From positions 227,401,138 through 227,465,137 of the forward strand of contig JASDDO010000018.1 of assembly GCA_030015575.1 (NCBI GenBank): a DNA stretch of 64,000 nucleotides. The letters are read 5' to 3'. Below, piece after piece: positions 48,301 to 58,953 of the stretch. Every line of letters begins with the position of its first letter. The first letter of the stretch is position 1. This stretch comes from Agapanthus africanus. Taxonomy: Eukaryota; Streptophyta; Magnoliopsida; Asparagales; Amaryllidaceae. Under the pieces are notes generated by a model that worked only from the letters and a program-made list of their open reading frames with translations, did not search any database and was not told the origin of the DNA. A program made the translations under genes and the position numbers.

Positions 48301-49123
48301 GGAGGGACAGTACCTGTACATATTTGTACTGACATTCACAGACAAAAAGGGAATAGCAAATATGGATAATAGATTCATTGTTTTGATTCATATGACATTG
48401 AGATAGTATACTTGGGATAGCATGATTGTTAGTATTGCACATTTGCATATCATATAGTATATCGATACAGATTCTGATAGTATTATACTTATGACCTAGG
48501 TAATCGTCATACATTTCAATTTCTACCTTTAGATGCACTTTTATTCACTGAGTTGGCAACTCATCCCCGTTGTGCCACAGTTTCTTGCAGGTTTTACCGC
48601 TTGGATTATCAGCAGTTTGGGCACACATTCTTTTGGGAATTGATGGGTAAGTGAGTTTTGTTGTATCCTACTCACTCTTGATTATTTATATATTCTTGTA
48701 TCTAGTGGAAATTCCATCAACTTAGAAATGGCATATTATGGACATAGAATCGAGGATTAGAGTTGTGTTTTGATTGTCGCACTCTTTAGAGTCGACTATT
48801 GCTTTAGATTAATTGGTTGCTCCATTATTTGGACGTGGGGACTAGCTTCCGTTGGGATGTTATTTTATTATGTTGTATCGGGTTTTTTTAAAAAATGCAA
48901 AGGAGGTGATGACAAGTTTCAAAACGTCATAAATAATTTTCAACATACTTAGTTAAATTTAGATGTTATTTTAACTTGAGTTATCAGATGAATATTTAAA
49001 CCTCACCTCCAATATCTTCAAAAAGGGTTTAGATTCCGGGTTTCGGCTTACTTAGATTATGTCGATGTCATTAGATGTCATGTGTTTTAAGTGCCGGTCA
49101 CGTGCTACTTTTGGTTCGTGACA
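45348..49123 (+). repeat. Gypsy-D 3' LTR (3776 bp)
   Basis: TGTAACATTATAAAAATT...GTTCGTGACA. Same internal features as the 5' LTR, including candidate intron 46666-48590, TATA-like site 46350-46355 and palindrome just before the acceptor. Confidence 0.95.
46666..48590 (+). other. Candidate intron inside the Gypsy-D 3' LTR
   Basis: TTCAG|GTGAGTAG at 46666 and TTTCTTGCAG|G ending at 48590 (1925 nt). The donor matches the plant consensus perfectly here. Confidence 0.4.
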
Positions 49124-49128
49124 GGCGA

Positions 49129-51483
49129 ACCTAGCTATACTCCACAATCGCACAAGAACTGTAAATATGTAGAAGACTGTCTCTGAACTGGGCACAACTG
49201 GAACAAGCTACCCCCGGGCCTACGACTCAAAGCATCAGCTACCACAATAGCCTTGCCACGGAAACCAAAGGATCTCACAATAAAAATCCTTCATAAGCTC
49301 CATCCAACGACGCTGTCTCAACAGCCAAAACCAGCTGCAGGAAGATGTACATTATGCTCTGGTGGTCTGTGAAAATCTGACACGACTCTCCACACAAGTA
49401 GTGTCCCAAATCTTCAATGCACGACCATCGCGGCCATCTCCAAATCATGAGTAGGATATCCTGCTCGTACTTCCTCTAACTGTCGGGAAGCATGAGCGAT
49501 AACTCTAAAATACCACATCAGTGTAAAATCGAGCCCCACTCGTGAAACATCACAGTAAACAACAAAGTCCCCCGATCCCGAAATAAGGAAAGAACGGGTG
49601 CAGTTGCCAACCGAGTCTCCAACTGCTGAAAATCCGCACGCATGCCTCAGTCCAAGAAAAGGAACCTCCTTCCTGATCAGTCCAGTTGACGGTGCAGCGA
49701 TATGCCTGCAATCCTGCACGAAACGACGGTAAAAACCTGCTAAGCCCAAAAATCTGCGGACCTCAGTCCTGGATATAAATATGGGCTAAAGCTTTACGGC
49801 CTCGACCTTCCTCGTGTCCATACGAATACCGTCTCCCGTAACTACAAGACCTAGGAAGACAAAACAATCAAGCCTGAAGGAACACTCCGAGAATTTAGCG
49901 AACGGACAGGGCTCTCCCAATTTCTGCAAAGCAAATCCTCAAGTGCTGCTCAAGTTCCTCATGACACATTAGAAAAGATCAGAATGTCATCAATAACACA
50001 ACAATCAACTGGTCGAGGAACAGCCTGAAGAAACCTGGTTCATCACATCCACGAATGCTGCTATGGATTGGTGAGTCCAACGACACCACCAAAACACATA
50101 CTGCCCATAGCACGCACAAAAGCATCCTATGGAATGTCATTACTCCAAACCCGCAACCTATGATGACCCAATCCCAAACAAACTTAGAAGATGTCTCGCA
50201 CTCTTGAGCAAGTTGAACAAATCGTCAATGCGAGGTAAAGGATACTTATCCGCACCGGAACTTGATTCAATTGACGATCAATCAACACACAACCTCAAAC
50301 TGCCGTCTTTCTCCCTGACTAACAGAATAGGAGCTCCCCAAAGCGAAACACTTGGACGTAAAAGTCCCACCTATCTAGCAACTCGGCAGCAGATCCTTAA
50401 GCTCCCTAAGCTTAACCGACTCATCTGGAACAACGTCGGAAAACCATTGCACGATAGGAACCCGGTCTAACAAACCCACTGTGGCTTCGGTATCACTAAT
50501 GGAAGACAAGAATTCTCGACATCCTCTCCTCAAAAGCCGACTAGCGAAAAAGGCTGAATTCAAGCTGTGATGGGCGACACCACTGTCCCCCTGCACAATA
50601 AAAACTGACTTTTCGGGAAAACAAAACTTGACTGTTTCCTCACGAAAGTCCACAGACGCCTAGCACGTAGCTAACCAGTCTGTGCCCATGAGAACGTCAA
50701 ATCCAACATCTCTAGAAGGATCAAAGCGACGGACGAATCTCTATCTCCTATCCGACTGGCACACGACCGATATACGTGTCGCGCAACAAAAGAATCGCTG
50801 ACAGAAGTTAACACCACAAAAGGCTGATCTAGTATACACAACTTTCGGCCCAACCATGGCACAAAGTGTGTAAAACAAATGAATGCATAGATTCCGAACA
50901 AAACAAACCTACGAAAAAAGAACATACGAATTTCAGAATACCTGAAAACTCTGCACTGGACACCCGCGTATCCCGATGAGTAGAAGCAAACCCTTATGTC
51001 TTCCCCCTACCCGCAACTGTCTGTCCTCCTCCTCTACCATCCTGTCCCCTCTGAACGAACCCTCCGTGTCCATGACCTCTCATAATACGACCCTGACGCT
51101 GTGTTAGGGAACAACTCCTGATGAAGTGATGAAGGCCCCCCGCACCGATAGCAGCCTCTCCATGGCTGCCGACCCTCCTAGGAATACGGGCTAAGAGACT
51201 GACCTCGTCCCAAGCCTCCGATACTCCCGCGACGTGCCCAAAACCTATCACGGCGACTGAACCTCTATCTCTGGGGTGGTACACCTGCACGAGCCCTCCT
51301 CTGCTCCGGAACTCCTGAAGTCTCTAGAAGACGCGCCTCATCAACTATGGCTGCATCCACTGGTGCTATGTAAGTGATGAAATGCTGTATATTGACCGCT
51401 AGGAACAACTGGGTAACAGGGGTGGCAACCTCCTGTCTCTATGCTCTACTGGCCTCAACAAAAGACCTCATCGCCTGGCCCAA
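49129..51483 (-). pseudogene. Gypsy-B RNase H, RT, protease and gag part, broken
   Basis: In element direction from 51483: gag remnant with knuckle residues HHFIRSC (about 51105-51130) and RG-rich tail, the protease region (50671-50925), the protease-RT linker (50375-50653; VVPDESVKLRELKDLL), and RT with VIDDIL near 49990-50005. The RT end is [11 protein letters not shown] (49414-49749), followed by RNase H with [16 protein letters not shown]. The RNase H tail continues to 49129, then across Gypsy-D to 38365. Several frameshifts are present. At 51483/51484 gag is cut by Gypsy-C: Gypsy-A continues here (about 32407-32430) while Gypsy-B stops at GGCCCAA. Confidence 0.85.
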
Positions 51484-53685
51484 TGTCACGACCCGAAAGT
51501 ACGGAACGTGAACGGCACTTAGCTTACGAAGCGTCTAGAGGCGCAACGTAACCTAAGTAAGCCGAAGCCCAGAAATCTAAACCATAAAAAGAAGAAGAAG
51601 TAAAGGAAAACATGTAGAAAACAAGTTTAAAAGCAACATCCAATTTTCTCAAAAATTTCGGCAAAGTCTCCTTTGTAAAAACTGGCCCCAAACGGGTACA
51701 AACAAGAATAATATATATACAAACAATAAAAAGCATCCCCAAACAGGAGCTAGCTCTACGCCAAAAGGTGGAAACAACCACACCAATGCACAATAGTATA
51801 CAACGCCAAAGGGCGAGGCTCAAAACTCAAAAGAAAACAAATCCACCAAACCAGTATAATACATGCGCGACTCTAAGGTCGAAATAAATAACCGGTCCAA
51901 TAAAGTTAAAAAGTAATACAAGTTTGGTTGATAGAGTTTTCTAGATACAAATGAAATAATAAAAGTATAATGGCGGTCCAGATACAAGTGAACCTACCTA
52001 CCGTGCAAATCACCCTGAATGAAAAGATGTGCCAGCAAGCTGCCAGGAAAATCTATACATCGAACCTGTAATAAAATTTGGCACAACGGGGGTGAGTTGC
52101 CAACTCGTGAGTAGAAGATATCTGCGAAAAGTAATCGAATGCACAACGCTATCCTAGATCATAATAATATACTAATATACTACTAGTCATCAAGTAAGAC
52201 AGGATAATAAGCTACGTGTAAGTGCAAAAGCTCCGTGCTCGTGTCAGTGCCTTATATAGAACTACGTCATGTGAATGAGTATGCATGCACCATGAATGTG
52301 AAATAACCAATCCTGAAATCTAGATATATCTGTATAAGAAATCTTTAACTTTTATCATGGTAAAATGTGTATAGAAATCTGAAATATCAACGATGAAATC
52401 CATGGAAATCCGTGTCAAGCATCGACACAAAATATGTAAATCTCAAGTCTCAATACCTCATAATCTCAATGTCTCATAGTTTCAATATCTCGGGCTCTGT
52501 CAGTCCGGATCGGCCCATATCATTAAATCTCACGACAACGGTCTGTATCCTCCGGATATCCGCCGCACCAGACATTACCAGTAGATAGTCCTCCCCTGCC
52601 AGGCTCATCGTCTACAACTCGATCTTCTTGCCCCGGGGTACCATACCGGGCCCACCATGTACCCGAGACGGTTCATCCACTCCTCGAATCGGGTCTCGAA
52701 ATCCAACATAAAACATGAAATCTCATGGTGGACGACACATACATCACGAGAAAACCGAATCTTATGTTTTAAAAAGAGAGGAGGAAAGAGAGAGAAGTTT
52801 TTATATATTCTTGCGGTTTTCCCCAAAAATCCAGAAATCTCATAGAAATCCAAAATCCCAAAATCATGAGTAAGTGTATGATAAGTGTCGGCATATGCCC
52901 CATAATACTGAATGATAACATGAAAATGTGAATGCATGAAATGTCTAAGTAATAAATACCATGTCTATATTAACACCAGAAAGTAATTACAATGTTATAT
53001 CGATCTAGCTGTTAGCTAATTGAATCAATAAAAGATAATATGATCTAAAGTGTACGTGACTTAGGAATTACCGATGATGATATGTGTGAGCCGGCAAATA
53101 AGTGTACGTGGAATATGCGCATCATCGGTAATGGTACTGGTGTCCTAACAGGCAAAGTTTTATTCTGATTATAGAAAAATATGAATGAACATGCACCATT
53201 ATGATTACGGTATGAATGTAAAGACGGATGTGTAATAACCACTCATCTGTGATATACAAGTACAACTACCACTATATGACTCGAACCTAAACTAGTGTCC
53301 ATCTAACCTCCTAAGGAACTAAACCCAAGAAACTAGTCGATAAGAAATAGGAGTACACCTAAAGTCTGAGTCCATATTTCTAATAGTCGGCGATCCAGCC
53401 TCAATAGCGTCGCGTACGTAGTACGATTTCCTCGAAACAATAGTGCGGATCAATCATCACATCTATGCTTCGTACGGTAAAATCCATCGTACGGCATCCC
53501 AATATCGGGGTACGGGTCAAGTATCACCTACGTGTCTCATCATTCGTATAATATCATCATCAACTCTTGTCAAGATCAAGGTGCTGTACTGTAATCGCAT
53601 ACATCAATCATATATCATTTCCAGCATAAATATACATCATGAATTTATCCTCATAAATATCATGTATATGCATCATATTATGATT

Positions 53686-53820
53686 AAGTCACACTTAAAT
53701 CATATCATAATCATGTCACCCCTATATGATATCGTAATCAAGTTATACATATACCATATCGAAATCAAGTCACACCCATATGTTGTCGTAATCAAGTCAC
53801 GCATATATCATATCAGAATT
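53686..53820. repeat. 27-bp tandem repeat in Gypsy-C LTR
   Basis: AAGTCACAC-like cores at 53686, 53713, 53740, 53767 and 53794, spacing exactly 27. Because 27 is a multiple of three, a 165-codon ORF (53443-53940) stays open across it; I do not regard that ORF as a gene. The same repeats are near 60574-60710. Confidence 0.8.
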
Positions 53821-54232
53821 CCAGGCACAGGTTACGATCCGGGTTCTATTTTAGAGTCCCATGTACTTCAATATCATCATCACCCTTTATTATTGTTCAT
53901 GTATACAAATCCATTATCTCATTTTCTAATGATCCGGTAACATCAAAACACGACTGTATAGCCAAGAATCACGGCATCAGCCAAGTTATATTGTTTCATC
54001 CCCGTGTATCATGTCACATCCTTATATCACATGTACGTATTGTGTATGTATATATATGCCTACACTTAGTCCTATATATATATATATACATACACGTATA
54101 CACCATGTCGAGTCTCAGTATGTGTGTGTGTGTATCTACCTGAAACCTATGAATCTCCTCCAAGATATTCATCCTCGGGTAAGGTCCTTCTAAATCAATC
54201 TAGTCCAACCTAAGGTCACTACTAGGGTCCTA

Positions 54233-54742
54233 CTCACCGAAATTCTAAGGTCACGTCTGGCTTCCTAATGACAATAAGTACTATCCCTATTCTACGTTTG
54301 CGGGGGTGCTAAACGCCATCCACCCGACTTCCCCCCGTAGATATACATCTACTCACCGAAATTCTAAGGTCACGTCTGGCTTCCTAATGATAATAAATAC
54401 TATCCATATTCTACGTTTGCGGGGGTGCTAAGTCCCTATTCCACTTTTGCGGGGGTGCTAAACGTCATCCACCCGACTTCCCCCCGTAGATATACATCTA
54501 CTCACCGAAATTCTAAGGTCACGTCTGGCTTCCTAATGACAATAAGTACTATCCCTATTCTACGTTTGCGGGGATGCTAAACGCCATCCACCCGAGTTCC
54601 CCCCGTAGATATACATCTACTCACCGAAATTCTAAGGTCACGTCTGGCTTCCTAATGACAATAAGTACTATCCCTATTCTACATTTGCGGGGGTGCTAAA
54701 CGCCATCCACCCGACTTCCCCCCGTAGATATACATCTACTCA
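54233..54742 (-). repeat. 119-bp tandem repeat carrying the donor module, copy 1
   Basis: Units start CTCACCGAAATTC at 54233, 54352, 54501 and 54620, ending at CTCACCTGG (54739). Spacings are 119, 149, 119 and 119; the 149-bp unit has a 30-bp internal duplication. Each unit holds a GGTGAGTAGAT donor-like site, the GTAGAT/ATCTAC hairpin and the G-run/C-run pair on the minus strand. Confidence 0.9.
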
Positions 54743-55802
54743 CCTGGTCCTTGTCTGCCGAAGACGGTATCGCCATCCTCTTCTTCATCGCCCGCTGTCC
54801 ACGTGAGGGGTACCTATACGCAAACACATATAATATCGTAAATTGAATCACGGACAACATCAAAATGACGCATGAAACGCGCATAGGTTAAAACATATGT
54901 CCCGCTCATGGAAAAGAACCAAATATCGCTCGATATCGGCGTACAAACGGCGATTGATCGAGATAAGCATCAACAAAAAACTCATAGTTATAAAACTCAT
55001 TACTTATAATATAAAACATGATTTAATTCATCGAAACTCTAAAATCAACCAAATCGTCCGATTTCGAAAAACCCAAAAACGCCAATTTACCGTTTTACTT
55101 CAAAACTTGACATTTAAATGAAACTAATGGTAATAAAACTCATTAAATATCATAACTAGATTATACAACCCATTACTATATTTTTAGCGCCCCAATTGTA
55201 TTAATTGGAAAAATTCTAGTTTGCAAATAAACCAATTTTAACACCTTGCAAGCAAAATGTCACAATATCACATCTAAACTGGATTTTGCATGAATTAATG
55301 TATTAAACTACAATTCATGATGATAATGATATAATGAAACCATAAATTATATTTTAAATTTCATTGATTTAAGAATTTCCAAAATCTAGTTAGCAAAAAT
55401 AGTATTTTTATTAGTATTTTTTTTAATTATCAATAGAACTAGTAACCAAATAAAGTTGTCCATTCCACTAACAAGTTAATATCCTCATTAAAACCACAAT
55501 CTACAGTTACAAACATTAATTGGAATTTTATCTCACCAATATATACAATATATAGAAATCTAGTTTGCAAAATGGATTAATTTAAACAATTTCGAATAAA
55601 CAATTATAATATATCATCCATACAAGATTTTCCACTTCTAAAAATTTTAAACTAGTTATTATAACCCTACTTAATTAATAAAAACCATAACGTAATTTTA
55701 TAAACCTTAACTTGAATTTTAAAACTTGTAGATAGAAATTATTTATTAAATCTAATTATGCTTAAATGAAATATCTAATAATAATAAATCAAAAGAAGAA
55801 GA

Positions 55803-55808
55803 TTTATA
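55803..55808 (-). promoter_or_regulatory. TATA-like site in Gypsy-C LTR copy 1
   Basis: The minus strand reads GGAGATATAAATC. Copy 2 has GGAGGTATAAATC at 62543-62548. Both lie about 1060 nt upstream of the main candidate donor. Confidence 0.35.
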
Positions 55809-57088
55809 TCTCCACAACATGAAATCCAAACATGAAAATAAGCCTCCAAAATGAATGCTTTCCATCTCCAAAATCCATTTAAAGATGAGCAAAGAATAGA
55901 GGGTAGGAATTAATTAGGATTTTGTGGGTTTTTTATTGAATTTTTGATGAATTTTGATGATTTTTAATAACAAAATGATGGGGGGAAATTTTGGCTATGC
56001 TTATTGAGGTGAGGCCGGCCATGAGGTGAGGAAAAGAGAGGAGAGTGAGAAAAGGTGAAGAAAAGTGTAGAAGGTTTCACAAAAATAACACACAATTAAG
56101 TATTTCCATGAATTTATTTAAAAATTCTTTATTTTCTTCACTCCATTTGACCTAGAATGGTCTAGAACCATTGTAAAATTTTGAAAATAAATTTTGCATG
56201 AAACACACTTGATTCTAATATATAATGGTTCACTTTTTCTAATTAAACCCATTCAAATTTATAATTTACACCAATTTAGTGTAAAAATAAAGCTTATGTT
56301 AATATTTAAAATAATTAATTTAAGAAAAATATTTAAATAAACTAAAAATTTATAAGTGGCTAAATAAACACCATTTACTAGTAATAACATAATTAAAATA
56401 GGTATTTTTAAATTTATAGTGAAAAATAATTACGGTTTAGTTTTATGAAAACTACGTTTTACTTTACCGAAAATTATAAAATTCACTTAAACGATTTTAT
56501 TCATTTAATTAATTATTTAATTATTTTTAAAATGATACAATCTTCCCCCCTTTATGAAATTCGGTCCCCGAATTTAAATTAAAACTCCCCTCAATTAATA
56601 AAACATTCAGCCAAAACACTCAAATCGTCGGGTCTCCGAAATCATCAATACATAACTATAATCAACACCGTCAAGCATAACACAATCATCAGAGTTATGG
56701 TGAAAATAAAAAACCAAAACCCAATACGAAAACCAACATAATATACATCAAAACTACAACTTATATATTGTGCGCATCATAGTAAAATCGTCCAAACATC
56801 TGGATAAAGAAGCATGCAAGAACCCCTTTTGAAAATCGCCGTGTGATGCACGTGCCACGGCATAAGTAGCGGACGTTTATTTTAAAAAAATTAGCTATAT
56901 ATATATATATCTTTTATTTAACATACACGTCCCGCCTGGTTACCAAATCAATAGTAATGATTATAAAAACATACTGATCAAATTGAAATCAATCCCAATC
57001 ACATCATAAAAATATCATGTGCGTCCGCTGCGCACTGAAATCGAAACCAAATACAGATGCCACGAATTCACAAAAAAACAAAACTTAG

Positions 57089-57259
57089 TGCAACAGGTGT
57101 GCACCAAAAATATCTGTCAATTGCAACGGGCGTGCACGACTTTAATATCAGGTGCATCTAATCTGCACAAAACCACGATTTAGTGCATCTGGTGTGCACA
57201 AATCGTATCAGGTGCACCGAATGTGCGTAAGAATCTCAATCAGGTGGACATGGTGCACG
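57089..57259. repeat. 31-bp array of GTGCA...TGCAC palindromes, copy 1
   Basis: Six units at 57089, 57121, 57152, 57183, 57212 and 57244, for example GTGCAACAGGTGTGCACC and GTGCATCTGGTGTGCACA; spacing 29-32 bp. Each is an imperfect inverted repeat. Confidence 0.8.
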
Positions 57260-58356
57260 AAAACATACACCGAATATCAAAATCGAAATCACAGTACGAA
57301 AATGCATGAAAACTAGGTCGAAGCATATGTCAAAATCATGTGTAACCATATGCACGAAATCAAATCAAAATCTCAAAATGTATAAAAACCAAATCAAGTG
57401 CACTGGGTATGTACTAAACAACATCAATACCACTGATATATGAAACAAAAATAGAATGTAATGAAGGTACAAATTAAAAATGCCAATCGTAGAACAAAGT
57501 CTTCAAAATACCAAAATCCAATCAACGAAAATATGAAATTCAAATCACCAAATCACAATCGTAAACACTATCGTCAATGTGCGCCACTTTCCCCCTTTCC
57601 TCTAGTGTCGACTGCTTCGAACTTGTCTCTTCATAGGTGTGCTAACTGCGGTACCAACGACAATACTCATATCTAAAGTCTCCCACGTAGTCGATCTCTT
57701 CACCTGATATCCGGACTACATTAAACTTTTCGATCGATCCATCAAAATCCCATAATTCCCCGAGAGCTCAACACTCAAGTACAGTTTAAAAATATCCGGT
57801 ACATACCCCAGCATCGATGGTCCAGCCGTACAAGGGCAAACCCAAGCCTCACTAATGGCACCGTGGAACTGCCGTAAACCCTAAGGTTCAAGGGCGTTCT
57901 CGTGGTCATTATGTCGAGTTAGGGTTTCATTCTTCTAGAGGGTCCATAGAAATACCTGCATGTTCTTCCGAATACCATAAACTTGGGAAAATGGGTTTCT
58001 GACAATCGTTCGAAACCTTTAACTTCGTCTGGACGGCATGTGAATACCCTTCGTCTACACGCTAAACAATGCTTCAATCCTCAAGAATGAACGATACCCT
58101 AATGGTTATCGCATTCGAGCCACAGCTCTCTCTGCCAGTGCGCCTGTAGTAACAGAAACCACCATCCGATATCGACGAAGATAGATCAAAGGAATGAATG
58201 AAATGCGGGGCAAAGAAATGTACATCCTAAGGCTACTTAAGAAGAGTAGCGTATCGTAAGTATGCCGCGGATCATACCCACGGTACGTCACTCTACCTAA
58301 GTCGCCTACTCCATCAACCAAGGGTCACCCTAGACATATACAAGGTTAAACCTAGC

Positions 58357-58368
58357 GCTCTGATACCA
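58357..58368 (-). promoter_or_regulatory. Gypsy-C primer binding site
   Basis: The minus strand reads TGGTATCAGAGC, a perfect tRNA-iMet-type site, four bases after the LTR end. Confidence 0.9.
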
Positions 58369-58953
58369 ACTTTGTCATGACCCGAAAGTACGGAACGTGA
58401 CCGGCACTTAGATTACGAAGCGTCTAGAGACGCAACGTAACCTAAGTAAGCCGAAGCCCAGAAATCTAAACCATAAAAAGAAGAAGAAGTAAAGGAAAAC
58501 ATGTAGAAAACAAGTTTAAAAGCAACATCCAATTTTCTCAAAAATTTCGGCAGAGTCTCCTTTGTAAAAACTGGCCCCAAACGGGTACAAACAAGAATAA
58601 TATATATACAAACAATAAAAAGCATCCCCAAACGGGAGCTAGCTCTACGCTAAAAGGCAGAAACAACCACACCAATGCACAATAGTATACAACGCCAAAG
58701 GGCGAGGCTCAAAACTCAAAATAAAACAAATCCACCAAACCAGAATAATACATGCGCGACTCTAAGGTCGAAATAAACAACTGGTCCAATAAAGTTAACA
58801 AGTAATACAAGTTTGGTTGATAGAGTTTTCTAGATACAAATGAAATAATAAAAGTACAATGGCGGTCCAGATACAAGTGAACCAACAACCATGCAAATCA
58901 CCCTGAATGAAAAGATGTGCCAGCAAGCTGCCAGGAAAACCTATACATCGAAC

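Larger units (their letters stand above)
38371..49123 (+). mobile_element. Gypsy-D, Ty3/Gypsy element with internal deletion
   Basis: Plus strand: 5' LTR 38371-42150 (3780 bp), primer site 42155-42166, internal region 42151-45347 (about 3.2 kb), polypurine tract 45335-45347, 3' LTR 45348-49123 (3776 bp). LTRs begin TGTAACATT and end CATGACA/CGTGACA; they differ by roughly 2-5% in stretches I compared. Gag, protease and most of RT are missing or unrecognisable while RNase H and integrase remain, so it is non-autonomous. Confidence 0.95.
32784..51483 (-). mobile_element. Gypsy-B, Ty3/Gypsy element in tandem with Gypsy-A
   Basis: Minus-strand internal region from 36902 to 51483, interrupted by Gypsy-D (38371-49123 plus its target duplication) and cut in gag by Gypsy-C at 51483/51484. 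Its 3' LTR is the shared LTR 32784-36901; its 5' LTR is beyond the window. Internal sequence resembles Gypsy-A throughout, roughly 5% different where I compared them. Confidence 0.85.
52066..54743 (-). other. Candidate intron in Gypsy-C LTR copy 1
   Basis: On the minus strand, ACCAG|GTGAGTAGAT at 54743 and TTATTACAG|GTTCG ending at 52066 (2678 nt). The hairpin GTAGAT-GTAT-ATCTAC and the CGGGGG/CCCCCG pair follow the donor. The palindrome 52094-52106 is 28 nt before the AG. Four further donor copies occur at 54624, 54505, 54356 and 54237. Confidence 0.45.
51484..56539 (-). repeat. Gypsy-C LTR copy 1 (5056 bp)
   Basis: Begins TGTCACGACCCG and ends GATACA. It is about 2% different from copy 2 and 150 bp longer, which is explained by the 119-bp repeat at 54233-54742. 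Contains the candidate intron 52066-54743, a TATA-like site at 55803-55808, 27-bp repeats near 53686-53820 and short TA/TG runs near 54075-54132. Confidence 0.9.
56540..58372 (-). other. Gypsy-C internal region, non-coding
   Basis: 1833 bp between two LTRs. The left end holds the polypurine tract (minus AAAGGGGGGAAGAT at 56540-56552) and the right end the primer site. No protease, RT, RNase H or integrase motif on either strand. A 71-codon ORF near the right end (58106-58321) starts in sequence related to the Gypsy-D leader/gag junction but has no recognisable domain. Contains the 31-bp palindromic repeat array 57089-57259. Confidence 0.85.

Noticed and set aside
53443..53940. 165-codon ORF on the plus strand
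   Set aside because: It lies on the antisense strand of a Gypsy-C LTR and stays open because it crosses a 27-bp tandem repeat. The second LTR copy has it broken at 60531.
54233..54742. Regular direct repeats that could suggest a CRISPR array
   Set aside because: Units are contiguous 119-bp copies without unique spacers, in a plant LTR.
57461..57676. 71-codon plus-strand ORF in the Gypsy-C interior
   Set aside because: Low-complexity N/K-rich start, no domain, antisense to the element.
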